This document shows, one piece after another, positions 33,379 through 42,879 of a DNA stretch of 64,000 nucleotides (within the stretch, counting starts at the first letter, position 1; every line of letters starts with the position of its first letter). Origin of the DNA: Actinomadura graeca (GTDB taxonomy: Bacteria; Actinomycetota; Actinomycetes; Streptosporangiales; Streptosporangiaceae); NCBI RefSeq assembly GCF_019175365.1, contig NZ_CP059572.1, positions 4,278,001-4,342,000 of the forward strand, given 5' to 3'. The translations under genes and the position numbers were made by a program. The notes under the pieces are model-generated. The model worked only from the letters and a program-made list of their open reading frames with translations. It was not told the origin of the DNA and searched no databases.

Positions 33379-34095
33379 TCAGGGAGATGCCAGGGCCTCG
33401 TCCACGCCAGGCTCCCTCCGGCCGAGCAGCGCCGGATCGGGCCGCAGTGTAAGGCTGCCCACGGCCTTCATCATGGCCAGCGGCTCGCGCACATAGCCCC
33501 GCACGGTGGCGTTGGTGCGCGACCCGCCCATACTGTCGTCGCCCACTCCCCAGGCTTCGATGCCCACCGCCCGGCAGAGCGCGACCGCGCGCGGCAGGTG
33601 GAAGTCCTGGGTGACGACGGTCAGCTTCGTCACACCGAAGATGCGCTTGGCGCGCGCGCAGGAGTCCCACGTGTCGAGCCCGGCGAAGTCCCGGACGACC
33701 TTGCCCTCCGGCACACCTCTCCCCACCAGGTAGGCACGCATCGCCGTCGGCTCGTCGTAGCCCTTGACCCGGTTGTCACCGGAGACCAGCAGCACCCTCA
33801 CCTTGCCCCGCCGGTAGAGATCAGCGGCCAGATCCAGCCGCCGCGCCAGCAGCGGGGACGGATGGTCCCCCCAGATCCCCGCCCCGAGCACCAGGGCCAC
33901 AGGTGTGGCCGGCACCTTCTCCGGCGAGTATCGGTACTTGGCCGTATCCGCATAAGCCCACCCCATCGGCGCGAGCACCACGTACGCCCCAAGCCCGCCG
34001 AGAACCCCCAGAGGCCCCGCCCACCGCCTCACCCACACCAAGAGCACCGGCAGACGCCTTGAACTCTTCTCGGCCGCCTCAGACCGCCCCCGCAT
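33379..34095 (-). CDS. YdcF/SanA family membrane protein (DUF218)
   Basis: About 238 residues; ATG 34095 is preferred since TTATGT lies 7 bases upstream (leaderless), with GTG 34104 as alternative. One N-terminal transmembrane helix (residues ~22-45) is followed by the DUF218 domain: ALVLGAGIWGDHPSPLLARR, LLVSGDNRVKGYDEPTAM, GLDTWDSCARAKRIFG and TVVTQDFHLPRAVALC. SanA/ElyC relatives take part in envelope integrity; the precise reaction is not established. Convergent with the DUF3073 gene. Confidence 0.85.
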   Translation of the reverse strand: MRGRSEAAEKSSRRLPVLLVWVRRWAGPLGVLGGLGAYVVLAPMGWAYADTAKYRYSPEKVPATPVALVLGAGIWGDHPSPLLARRLDLAADLYRRGKVRVLLVSGDNRVKGYDEPTAMRAYLVGRGVPEGKVVRDFAGLDTWDSCARAKRIFGVTKLTVVTQDFHLPRAVALCRAVGIEAWGVGDDSMGGSRTNATVRGYVREPLAMMKAVGSLTLRPDPALLGRREPGVDEALASP

Positions 34096-34104
34096 AGAGA
34101 TCAC

Positions 34105-34577
34105 ATAAATCCGACGCCTGCCGACCCGTCAAAGTTCGACACCCCGCACAAGACCGGACACCCCCACTCCCGTCCAACCCCCACTCCCGTCACCTTGGCC
34201 AACCACCCCCATCGACCGCTGACGGCACCTTGGAAGTCTGGTGTGGTCCGGATAACAGGCCCGGCGTCAGCCGCTCGCGGGCCGACGCGAGCACCCTGGC
34301 CACTGGCAGGAGGGCAACGAAACCGAAGGGCGGTTGGGCACAAGGACGCCCGAGCCGATACCTCAGCCCCTGGCCGCGACCAGTCGACACCCGACCGTGA
34401 GCATCTCCAGCGCCTCTCAGGGGTCCGGCAGCCACTTCGCGCGCCAACACGAGTTCGGGCGCCAGGCCGGGCCCCGCGGAGGCCGCCGCCGACCATTATC
34501 CACAGAACGGCGTTCTACTTTCCGAATCCAGACCGCCCGACGAACCTGGACCCATCACCTCCGAACCCGGAGGGACT
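34105..34577. other. 470-base intergenic region, no supported gene
   Basis: Between purM and the YdcF gene. The motif CCCCCACTCCCGTC occurs twice close together (near 34152-34190). Open frames on both strands have poor codon usage. Probably purM 3' region plus the promoter of the YdcF gene. Confidence 0.4.
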
Positions 34578-35603
34578 TCAGGAAAGGCTGGTGGTCCCGG
34601 TGCCCGGAACGATCTCCCCAAGCGACCATGCGGGAACACCCCGCCCCCTGAGGACACGGAGCGCCTCGTCGGCCGCCTCAGGAGCGACGATGGCGGCCAT
34701 GCCGACGCCCAGGTTGAAGGTCTTGTCCATCTCCGCCTGGGGTACGTTCCCCTGGGCCTGGAGTGTCCGGAAGATGGGAGGGACCTCCCACGAGGACCGG
34801 CGCAGGACGGCGTCCACGGTCGGCGGTAGCGAACGCGCCAGGTTGGCGGCCAGGCCACCGCCGGTGATGTGGGCGAACGCGCGGACTCCGCCCGAGCCGA
34901 TGAGGGCCAGGCAGTCCTTGGCGTAGATGCGGGTCGGGGTGAGGAGTTCCTCACCGAGCGTCCGGCCGAGGTCGGCGGGCTGGGATTCCAGATCCAGGCC
35001 GGTCGTCGCCAGGATGTGGCGGACGAGCGAGTACCCGTTGGAGTGGATGCCCGACGACGCCATGGCGATGACGGCGTCACCCGGGCGGACCCGGTCGGGT
35101 CCGAGGAGGCCGTCGGCCTCGACGACGCCGGTCCCCGCGCCGGCGACGTCGAACTCGTCCTCTTCGAGGAGTCCGGGGTGCTCGGCGGTCTCACCGCCCA
35201 CGAGGGCGCAGCCGGCCAGGGCGCAGGCGTCGGCGATGCCCCCGACGATGTCGGCGATCCGCTCCGGGACGACCTTGCCGCAAGCGATGTAGTCGGTCAT
35301 GAACAGCGGTTCGGCGCCGCAGACGGCCAGGTCGTCGATGACCATGCCGACCAGGTCGTGCCCGATCGTGTCGTAGATCCCGAGGCGGCGCGCCAGATCG
35401 ACCTTGGTGCCGACACCGTCCGTGGACGTGGCGAGCAAGGGCCGCTTGTAGCGCAGGAACGCCGACGCGTCGAAGAGGCCCGCGAACCCGCTGGCGTCGT
35501 CGACGACCTCGGGACGCCGCGACCGGGCGACCCGGGACTTCATCAGCTCGACGGCACGCTCGCCCGCGGCGATGTCGACTCCGGCGGCCTCGTACGAGGT
35601 CAT
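34578..35603 (-). CDS. purM: Phosphoribosylformylglycinamidine cyclo-ligase
   Basis: A 341-residue enzyme making AIR from FGAM with ATP. It shows LLATSTDGVGTKVDLA, HDLVGMVIDDLAVCGAEPLFMTDY (DNA 35314-35385), ALVGGETAEHPG, AMASSGIHSNGYSLVR and ITGGGLAANLARSLP, all diagnostic of PurM. Starts ATG 35603, 105 bases after purF on the same strand. Confidence 0.96.
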   Translation of the reverse strand: MTSYEAAGVDIAAGERAVELMKSRVARSRRPEVVDDASGFAGLFDASAFLRYKRPLLATSTDGVGTKVDLARRLGIYDTIGHDLVGMVIDDLAVCGAEPLFMTDYIACGKVVPERIADIVGGIADACALAGCALVGGETAEHPGLLEEDEFDVAGAGTGVVEADGLLGPDRVRPGDAVIAMASSGIHSNGYSLVRHILATTGLDLESQPADLGRTLGEELLTPTRIYAKDCLALIGSGGVRAFAHITGGGLAANLARSLPPTVDAVLRRSSWEVPPIFRTLQAQGNVPQAEMDKTFNLGVGMAAIVAPEAADEALRVLRGRGVPAWSLGEIVPGTGTTSLS

Positions 35604-35708
35604 CTCATCCTCTCGGAAAGGGTCTGGTGCACGATGTCGAACCCGCGTCCGGTCCGGGACCGGACGAACACGCGACCACGGCGAGAGCCCGCGGACCCCG
35701 GGTCACGC

Positions 35709-37205
35709 TCAGGAACGGGTGGCCTCAAGGAGATGCTTCCCCCGGGCGCTCTGCTCCACCTCGATCGGGTAGACGCCGTCGAAGCACGCCCGGCAGAGGT
35801 CGTCCTTGGCGATGTGGGACGCGGAGATCAGCTCGTCCAGGGAGATGTAGCCGAGCGAGTCGGCCCCGATGGAGTCGCGGATCTCCTCGACCGACAGGTT
35901 CCCCGCGATCAGCTCGGCGCGCGTGGCGAAGTCGATGCCGTAGAAGCACGGCCACGCCACGGGCGGGCTGGAGATCCGCACATGCACCTCGGCGGCCCCC
36001 GCGTCCCGCAGCATCGAGACGATCGCCCGCTGGGTGTTGCCGCGCACGATCGAGTCGTCCACCACGACCAGCCGCTTGCCCTCGATCGCCTCGCGCAGCG
36101 GGTTCAGCTTGAGGCGGATCCCGAGCTGCCGGATCGTCTGGGACGGCTGAATGAACGTGCGGCCGACGTAGGAGTTCTTCACGAGCCCCTGCCCGTACGG
36201 GATCCCGGACGCCTCCGCGTAGCCGATCGCCGCCGGGGTCCCCGACTCCGGCGTCGGGATCACCATGTCGGCCTCGACGGGATGCTCACGCGCCAGCCGC
36301 CGCCCGACCTCCACCCGGGTGGCCTGGACGCTGCGTCCGGCGATCGTGGTGTCGGGCCTGGCCAGGTACACGTACTCGAACAGGCAGCCCTTCGGCCGCG
36401 CCTCGGCGAACCGCTCCGACCGCACCCCGTCACCGTCGATGGCGACCATCTCGCCCGGCTCGATCTCCCGGACGAACCGGGCACCGACGATGTCGAGCGC
36501 CGCGGTCTCGGAGGCGACCACCCACCCCCGGTCCTCAAAGCTCCCCAGGACCAGCGGCCGGATGCCCTCCGGGTCACGCGCCGCGTACAGGGTCTCCTCG
36601 TCCATGAAGACCAGCGAGTAGGCACCACGCGCGGCCGGAAGGATCTCCCGGGCCGCCGCCAGCGGCCCCGGCCTGGCACCTTGCCCACCATCGGCCTCGG
36701 ACTCCGGCCCCTGGTTGCGCGTCGCGAGCAAGGCCGTCAGGACCTCGGTGTCCGTCGTCGCGGTCAGCACCCCCGGCTCCAGCCGGGTGGCCAGGTCGAG
36801 CGTGTTGATCAGGTTGCCGTTGTGGACGAGCGCGAGCCCTCCCGATTCGGTGGACCTGAACGTAGGCTGGGCGTTCTCCCATGTCGGAGCGCCAGTGGTC
36901 GAGTACCGGCAGTGACCGACGGCGATGTGGCCCCGCAGGGTGTTCAGCACCGACTCGTCGAAGACCTGGGCGACAAGGCCCATGTCCTTGAAGACGACGA
37001 TGCGGGACCCGTCGCTGACCGCGATACCGGCCGACTCCTGGCCCCGGTGCTGGAGCGCGTAGAGACCGAAGTACGTGAGCTTGCTCACCTCGGCCCGCGA
37101 CGCCTGGTCAGCAGGGACCCAGACGCCGAACACCCCGCATGCGTCCTGCGGGGGGCGATCGGAGGGATCGATGTCGTGGCTCAGACGTCCATCACGGAGA
37201 GGCAC
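35709..37205 (-). CDS. purF: Amidophosphoribosyltransferase
   Basis: About 498 residues; first committed step of purine synthesis (PRPP + glutamine to phosphoribosylamine). GTG 37205 is chosen since homologs begin MPxxDGRLSHD and TAGACT lies 7 bases upstream, implying a leaderless mRNA; the frame also offers GTG 37232. The N-terminal nucleophile is the Cys of QDACGVFGVW after a short propeptide. The glutaminase domain has YALQHRGQESAGIAV and GHCRYSTTGAP; the PRT domain has VVVDDSIVRGNT. The Cys residues YGIDFAT... and DDLCRACFDG suggest the Fe-S type. Confidence 0.95.
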   Translation of the reverse strand: MPLRDGRLSHDIDPSDRPPQDACGVFGVWVPADQASRAEVSKLTYFGLYALQHRGQESAGIAVSDGSRIVVFKDMGLVAQVFDESVLNTLRGHIAVGHCRYSTTGAPTWENAQPTFRSTESGGLALVHNGNLINTLDLATRLEPGVLTATTDTEVLTALLATRNQGPESEADGGQGARPGPLAAAREILPAARGAYSLVFMDEETLYAARDPEGIRPLVLGSFEDRGWVVASETAALDIVGARFVREIEPGEMVAIDGDGVRSERFAEARPKGCLFEYVYLARPDTTIAGRSVQATRVEVGRRLAREHPVEADMVIPTPESGTPAAIGYAEASGIPYGQGLVKNSYVGRTFIQPSQTIRQLGIRLKLNPLREAIEGKRLVVVDDSIVRGNTQRAIVSMLRDAGAAEVHVRISSPPVAWPCFYGIDFATRAELIAGNLSVEEIRDSIGADSLGYISLDELISASHIAKDDLCRACFDGVYPIEVEQSARGKHLLEATRS

Positions 37206-37218
37206 GTCAGCCAGTCTA
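37203..37218 (-). promoter_or_regulatory. purF: Probable -10 of leaderless purF transcript
   Basis: TAGACT on the minus strand (37218-37213) ends 7 bases before GTG 37205. No good -35 hexamer is seen at 17-19 bases. Confidence 0.5.
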
Positions 37219-37331
37219 GTTGCCTCCTTCACCTGCTCCGATCGGCGGATCTCCTTAACCGACCTTTACCCCCCGGAACCGCGCCCTTCGCACGGCGCAC
37301 GGAAATGTGGTGCCCGACAGGGGAGGTACGC

Positions 37332-37703
37332 ATGACGATGCCTGGATACCGGACCTACGCGCCTCCGGCGCCGCCGAAGCGAAGCGGCATGGCGCGGACG
37401 GTCCTGATCCTCGGGATCGCCGGCCTCGCAGGACTCGCCCTGTGCCTGGTGGGCATCCTCCCCGCCCTCGCCGGGCTCATCCTCGGAACGATCTCCCTCC
37501 TCCGCGGCGACACCGAACGCGGCCTGGCCGTGGCAGGCATGATCTGCTCGGCGATCGCCCTGATCCTCGGTTCCCTCGCCCTCTCCTGGCTGCTGAGCAA
37601 GGCCGCCCAATGCGGCGACGCCTCCAGATACCCCACCGACACAGCTCGTCGATCCTGTGTAGAACGCGAGTTCCCCTACGCCCACGCCACCCCAGCCCCC
37701 TAA
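37332..37703 (+). CDS. DUF4190 membrane protein
   Basis: A 123-residue protein from ATG 37332, with GGGAGG at 37321-37326. A Pro-rich N-terminus is followed by two helices of the DUF4190 type (ARTVLILGIAGLAGLALCLV..., then GLAVAGMICSAIALILGSLA), separated by a short loop LRGDTERG. The short C-terminal tail has two Cys. Divergent from purF. Function unknown. Confidence 0.85.
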   Translation: MTMPGYRTYAPPAPPKRSGMARTVLILGIAGLAGLALCLVGILPALAGLILGTISLLRGDTERGLAVAGMICSAIALILGSLALSWLLSKAAQCGDASRYPTDTARRSCVEREFPYAHATPAP

Positions 37704-38574
37704 CCGACCACCCCCAACCACGCACACCCTCACCCCATGCCACCCACACCCCCCATCCGAACGCCATCAGCCACCAATCCACTCCGCCACAGCGCATAGC
37801 ACCCCGCGAAGCCCCGCTCGCCACAGCACGCGAGATCACCCACCTACCAGCCCCCGAACCCGCAGCGCGTCGCCGCATCCGCCCCGGCCAGCGCATCCCA
37901 ACCGCTCCAACGAGCAAGCCGCTCCTCCCGAACTTCCACCCCCGCACCGCGGCAGACAAGCCAACGGCCACCCCACCAACGTCCTCGCTCTCCACTGCCT
38001 CCCACCACACACATCTCCCCACCTGCTCTCGCAGGACGGCCCCACCGACACCCCAGCCGATGATCTTCTAAAACCGCGACCACGCCCCAACGTTCGAGAC
38101 CCACGACACCGTCCGATCACCAAACGCGTCACCGTCCATCGACGACCGCGCGCCTTCACCCAACGCCGAAACCCCGGCTCACAACGGCACACCGCGCCCC
38201 AGCTCCCGCCGTCACAGGGTTAGCCACTCGATCCCCATCCGACCCCGGACATTCGACTCCGCAGGAGCAATGCGAACAGCCATCCGTGCGGCCGCCCACG
38301 CAACCAGCGGGCGGGGCCGCCAACACAGCAGCTCAACTCAGCGCCACCACAACCCCAGCCCACAACGCACCACACCGAGGCACCCGCGCCTCCGCCCCCA
38401 GCCATACGAGTTCCGAACTCCGCTAGGGAGCTTGTCTGGCTCCGTTGAGTGGCCACGTTCGGACCTACATGGCGCAGCGTTCGGCTGCGGAGTGCAACGG
38501 GGCCCTTGAAGAATGCCGGGTCGTGAGCGAGTCGCGCGTGTACCTCACGGCAACCGGCTGAGGCGGCGCCTGGG
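37704..38574. other. 870-base region without a supported gene
   Basis: C-rich plus strand with weak codon bias in all frames; several 80-180 codon frames on the minus strand look random (Gly/Trp/Arg-rich). No repeats longer than a few bases, no RNA gene recognised. May be decayed coding DNA. Confidence 0.45.
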
Positions 38575-39183
38575 ATGACCGATCAAGTCCGACTCTGGTG
38601 CATGCGTCACGGCGAGTCAGAGAACATCGTCACCGGTGCGTCTGGAGCGGTCCCGGCTGCGCCGCTTACCTCGCATGGACGCCACCAGGCTGCTCGCGCC
38701 GCCGATGAGCTTCGGAACGAGGCGATCGCGCACGTCTACTCCAGCACCGCTCGCCGCGCTCACGAGACGGCGGAGATCATCGCCGCGCGTCTCGGCGCAG
38801 AGGTGACCGCCTCGGCGGAGTTGGTAGAAGGCGGCATCGGCCGCAGCGAGGGCGCCACCGACCCGAACACACGCGCGCGAGCCGCAGCGGTGCTGCACGC
38901 CTGGGTCGTCGACCAGGATCTATCCCAGCGAGTAGCCGACGGCGAGGACGGACATCAGGTCATCGAGCGCGTCAACTCCGCACTCGCCGCCATCGTTTCC
39001 GCTCACCCTGGCGAAACCATCGCTTTGGTCGGTCATGTCGCCAGTCTCACTACGGCACTAAGTGCCCTTTGCGGCTTCGGAAAGAGGGTGTGGGGAACGC
39101 CACTGCCTCCAGCCATCCCCTTCCTCGTCACGTGGGATGGACACAGTTGGCAGTGCCCGACCTGGCCAGGCATAGCACTATGA
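38575..39183 (+). CDS. Histidine phosphatase family protein
   Basis: A 202-residue phosphoglycerate-mutase-like enzyme: RHGES (His12 as phospho-acceptor), STARRAHETAEIIA, a Glu-rich ELVEGGIGRSEG and the second His in IALVGHVASL. Such small enzymes act on various phosphate esters. Codon usage is slightly less GC-biased than the neighbours, and the flanks are non-coding, so it may have arrived by transfer. A strong Shine-Dalgarno is absent. Confidence 0.85.
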   Translation: MTDQVRLWCMRHGESENIVTGASGAVPAAPLTSHGRHQAARAADELRNEAIAHVYSSTARRAHETAEIIAARLGAEVTASAELVEGGIGRSEGATDPNTRARAAAVLHAWVVDQDLSQRVADGEDGHQVIERVNSALAAIVSAHPGETIALVGHVASLTTALSALCGFGKRVWGTPLPPAIPFLVTWDGHSWQCPTWPGIAL

Positions 39184-40177
39184 AGCCTGTTCGCCTCACT
39201 GCCGCATCCGCCCCGCCTCTGCGGATGGCCAACTGCGAGCGATCACAGCTTCAAGGTCACGCACGACGCTCGCTGAGTTCGGCAGAGGCCACAGTTGCGA
39301 GACGTGCCCGAAGGTCTGGGCTGGTGCGAACTTTGGGTGGACGCTTGCCACGTTAGGCCTGATAAGCGTCGCGAGGTCAGGCGACGTGAGGTCAGGAAAC
39401 ACATGCTGAACCCGTCCGTCCGCCCGTCCGTCCGCCCGTCCGCCCGTCCGCCCGTCCGCCCGTCCGCCGGTCCGGCCGTCTCGTCGATCGACGGCGAGCG
39501 GTCAGCGTTGGCTGGTCCACTCATCGGTCATCAAACGCTTCGCTCTTCAACCTCGTGATGCCTGGACGGGCCGCTGCAGCGCTCGTCACTACCGGCAGTC
39601 GCACGCGATTCGCCGGACATGATGGGAGTTATCTGCTCTGATCCCTGCGCTGATGGGATGGATGGCACGGGGTCGAGGCCGAAGTCGGCGACGGTGACGG
39701 TGACGGGCCGACGTCCAACCACCCAAAGGACGTGGCCATTCGCCGGAAAGGTAGCGGCCTCGGGAGTGCGGTTCGATCGGCGTGGACGAGGGGGCTCGTC
39801 CACCCGGAAGCTGGTGACGGGCAGGCGCCGGTAACCGATTGGCGGCACGATTGGCATCGGTCAGCCGCAGTCGCGGTAGCTCGTGGCGTCCGCGTCCCGG
39901 CAAGTGCGGGCGGATCGGCGCGATGGGGTGATAAGGATCACCGGCTCGCCACATCACACACCGCAAAGCCGGTACCGGTCGCGCGAGTGCCTGGTCAACC
40001 GAGCGATGCCGCCGGATCCCTGTACTCGGGCCCGATTGCGTGATTTCCAAGCCGGTCGCGGGTTCCGGCTGCATCCTTGTGTGGCGCGGCCATGGGGCTT
40101 GGCGACTGTGGCCGAGCCGTCGGTCCTGCTGGATCGGTCATGTCGGGCTGTCCGACCTGCCAAGGTGGCTGCGGACT
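39184..40177. other. Nearly 1 kb without a supported gene
   Basis: GC is more even than in coding DNA and all open frames are short and compositionally odd. It contains a CGTCCGCC tandem repeat (39412-39480) and the doublet GAGGTCAGGCGACGTGAGGT near 39373. No RNA gene was recognised. Confidence 0.45.
39412..39480. repeat. Tandem CGTCCGCC/CGTCCGTC microsatellite
   Basis: About eight units of 8 bases (CCGTCCGT or CCGTCCGC) run without interruption, ending in CGGTCCGGCCGTC. In the frame of the plus strand this would read Pro/Ser/Val/Arg repeats, but no gene contains it. Confidence 0.75.
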
Positions 40178-40621
40178 TCAGATCAGGGGAAGGGGGAGGT
40201 GTTCGGTGAGATCTGCGCGTGCGCCGCTGGCTCGGACTCTGCCTGTGGCTGTCGCATCTGCCCAGGCCAGGCGGCCGGTGGCGAGGGCGATCCACGTGGC
40301 GGCATCCATCTCCACCACATTCGGAGGGGTTCCGCGGGTATGGTGCGGGCCGTCGATGCACTGAACGGCGGCGTGCGGGGGGACGCGGACCTCCACCGAC
40401 CGGCCGGGCGCGAGCTCCGCCAGACGGTCGAGCAGGAACCGCACCGCCCCCTGGACGACCGGACGGGACGGCTCGGCGGTCCCGGCCTCGACCGAGGCCA
40501 GGACGGTGTCGAAGGCCGCGCGACGGAGTTCGGCGGGCTCGTCCCCGCCGGTGTAGGGCGGCAGGCCGAGCCCGGTGCGCTGCTCGTTCAGGACGGCCGG
40601 GGAGAGCGGTGTTCGCGGCAT
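40178..40621 (-). CDS. Sterol carrier family protein (SCP2-like)
   Basis: About 147 residues from ATG 40621, 8 bases after TAGTGT (probable leaderless start; GTG 40633 also in frame). It has [42 protein letters not shown] and [15 protein letters not shown], the SCP2-like domain found in actinobacterial proteins encoded near pur genes. A lipid-binding role is assumed for the fold only. Divergent from the kinase gene. Confidence 0.85.
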   Translation of the reverse strand: MPRTPLSPAVLNEQRTGLGLPPYTGGDEPAELRRAAFDTVLASVEAGTAEPSRPVVQGAVRFLLDRLAELAPGRSVEVRVPPHAAVQCIDGPHHTRGTPPNVVEMDAATWIALATGRLAWADATATGRVRASGARADLTEHLPLPLI

Positions 40622-40782
40622 CGCGATCGACACTACCGGGTCACGGACCGGGACCGTCTGCGCGGCTCTGGCGGCAGAACGCCCGGCAGGCGGTAAAAAT
40701 GGACCCCGGTGCCAGGCATGGGGGAGCGAGGGAACGGGGACGGGCGGGGACGCGGTCCCCGCAGGACACGGAGGTTCGTCAG

Positions 40783-42837
40783 ATGCCCGAGGCGCTGCCC
40801 CTGCAGCCGGGTGACCCGCGAAGACTCGGCGCGTACGAGATCACGGGACGGCTCGGCGTCGGCGAGCAGGGCGCCGTCTTCCTCGGCAAGGACGCGTCCG
40901 CCGGTGTCGTGGCGGTGAAGCTGCTGCACGTGCGGCTGAGCGGCGAACCGGTGGCACGGTCCCGTTTCGCCAGTGCGTTCACCAAGGCACGCAAGGTGTC
41001 CGGCTTCTGCACGGCCGCGATCCTGGACGCGGACGTGGAGGGCGACCGTCCGTACGTGGTGAGCGAGTGGATCGACGGGCCGTCCCTCCAGCAACTCGTG
41101 GACGAGGAGGGGGTGCGTGGCTCCGCGGTCGTTGAGCGTCTGGCCATCGGCACCGCGGTGGCTCTCGCGGCGGTGCACCGGGCGGGCGCGCTGCACCACG
41201 ACCTGAAGCCCGGGAACATCCTTCTCGGACGGTCCGGGCCCAGGATGAGCGACTTCGGCATCGCCCGCGCCCTGGAGGCCGTGAACGCCACCCCCGCCGG
41301 ACGTGTCACCGAGGATCCGTCGTACAAGGCTCCCGAGCAGCTCAGCGGCCAGGGGATCGGCCCGGCGGCCGACGTGTTCGCCTGGGCCTCGACCATGCTC
41401 TTCGCGGCCACCGGCAAGCCCCCGTTCGGGGAGGACTCGCCGTCGGAGGTCATGCAGCGGATCGTCTACGACGACCCGGACCTGTCCGCCATACCCGACT
41501 CGCTCCGCGAGGTCATGGCGGACGCCCTGGCCAAGGCCCCGGCCGAGCGTCCGAGCGCAAGGCGGATCCTGAAACGGCTCCTGGAGGAGGGTTCGGAGCT
41601 CGTGGACCGCATGCCCGCCTCCATGGTGGACGAGGGGCGCGCGCTCGCGGCGGGCGCCACCTCGGAGCCCTCAACCAAGTCGAAGTCCACGGCCAAGCCG
41701 AAGGAGTCCGACGAGTCGAGGACGCCTTCCGTGCCGCCCGTCGCACCCCGGGGTGACGCGCCGTTGTCCGCCGAACCTGCAACTGCGGACTCGACGAAGC
41801 CGAGCGCCGACCCGACCGGGTCGCCCATTGGAGCGCCACCGCCGAGGCCCAGCCCGAGGAGTCCCCTGATCCCGCCCGACCCACTGGCATCACCGCCTAT
41901 GAATCCTCCGTCGAGCACGTTCGACGGTCCGCGCCCGCGCAACTCCGCGTTCAGTAACGCCGCGTATGCGGAAGCGCTCGGGCAGCCGATGCCGGGCGCT
42001 GTTTTCCCCTCGACCCCACCGCCCCGGACGCCGCCCCCACCCCCGCCCCCGAGGTCCAAGCCGTCCTGGGCTCCGTCACCCAAGAACGAGCCCTCGGCCA
42101 CCGATTTGGACCCGGCGGCCTTCGAGCCGACCGCATCATTCGAGGCAGTAACCCCCGACCCGTCCGAGGCGACCACCGCGTTCGACTCGCTCGGCTCGAT
42201 GCCGGACAAGACAACGGTGTTCGAGTCGATCGACGCGAAGGACGCGGCCGACCCTTCGCAGCCGACCGCGCAATCGGCGCCGCACCTCATCCCCGGGTTG
42301 AGGCCGCCGGGCGAGAGCGGCGAGCACCAGTCGCCGGTGGCGCTGGCCCTCGGCCGGCTCCGCCGTCCGAGCAACCACGTGCTCGGCGTCGCGCTGTCCC
42401 TGACCATCGGCGTGGGCGTCGGCATCGCGATCATCACGCTGGTGCTGTGGCCGCAACTGAAGGCGGACGACGCCGCCCCGCCCCCGGACCAGACCAACGC
42501 GTCCGACAAACGCCCGGTGACGACGATCCCGGCCTCGTTCGCCGGAACCTGGAAGGGAACAGTCGTCAACACCAACCGCAACGTCTCGTTCCCCATCGAG
42601 GTCACCTTCGAGACCGGTGGCACGACCGCCCGCGCCGTGTACCCGCGAGAGAACTGCACCGGGACGCTCACCCTGAGCAGGGGCACGGAGGGCTCCCTGA
42701 ACATGAACCTGATCGTCCCGAAGCCATGCACCAACGGAACCGTGCGCGTGACACGCCAGCCGGACGGGACGTTGCAGTACAGCTGGAGCAAACCGGGGAC
42801 ACAACTGGGCTACTCCGGACGACTCAGCCGCGGCTGA
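40783..42837 (+). CDS. Membrane Ser/Thr protein kinase with extracellular domain
   Basis: A 684-residue protein from ATG 40783. Kinase domain: [12 protein letters not shown] (P-loop), VAVKLL with Lys46, HHDLKPGN (Asp140, Asn145), DFG 157-159, KAPEQ near 182-186. The catalytic loop reads HHD, not HRD, so it is a non-RD kinase. A ~250-residue Pro/Ser/Thr-rich linker with acidic FE/FD repeats leads to one transmembrane helix (~532-555). The outer domain of ~105 residues ([10 protein letters not shown]..., two Cys) resembles sensor domains seen on other actinobacterial kinases. Isolated gene beside the sterol-carrier gene. Confidence 0.92.
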   Translation: MPEALPLQPGDPRRLGAYEITGRLGVGEQGAVFLGKDASAGVVAVKLLHVRLSGEPVARSRFASAFTKARKVSGFCTAAILDADVEGDRPYVVSEWIDGPSLQQLVDEEGVRGSAVVERLAIGTAVALAAVHRAGALHHDLKPGNILLGRSGPRMSDFGIARALEAVNATPAGRVTEDPSYKAPEQLSGQGIGPAADVFAWASTMLFAATGKPPFGEDSPSEVMQRIVYDDPDLSAIPDSLREVMADALAKAPAERPSARRILKRLLEEGSELVDRMPASMVDEGRALAAGATSEPSTKSKSTAKPKESDESRTPSVPPVAPRGDAPLSAEPATADSTKPSADPTGSPIGAPPPRPSPRSPLIPPDPLASPPMNPPSSTFDGPRPRNSAFSNAAYAEALGQPMPGAVFPSTPPPRTPPPPPPPRSKPSWAPSPKNEPSATDLDPAAFEPTASFEAVTPDPSEATTAFDSLGSMPDKTTVFESIDAKDAADPSQPTAQSAPHLIPGLRPPGESGEHQSPVALALGRLRRPSNHVLGVALSLTIGVGVGIAIITLVLWPQLKADDAAPPPDQTNASDKRPVTTIPASFAGTWKGTVVNTNRNVSFPIEVTFETGGTTARAVYPRENCTGTLTLSRGTEGSLNMNLIVPKPCTNGTVRVTRQPDGTLQYSWSKPGTQLGYSGRLSRG

Positions 42838-42879
42838 ACACACCCCTAAGCTCACCGCTCTCCGGGGGCCGGATCCCCT

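Noticed and set aside
34869..37703. Plus-strand frame of 944 codons across purM and purF
   Set aside because: It runs antisense to two certain pur genes. Only its last 123 codons (from ATG 37332) are a real gene.
37477..38022. 181-codon minus-strand gene
   Set aside because: It starts in non-coding DNA and ends antisense to the DUF4190 gene; Gly/Trp/Arg composition typical of shadows.
39589..40074. 161-codon minus-strand gene
   Set aside because: No domain, His/Arg/Pro-rich and poor third-position bias.
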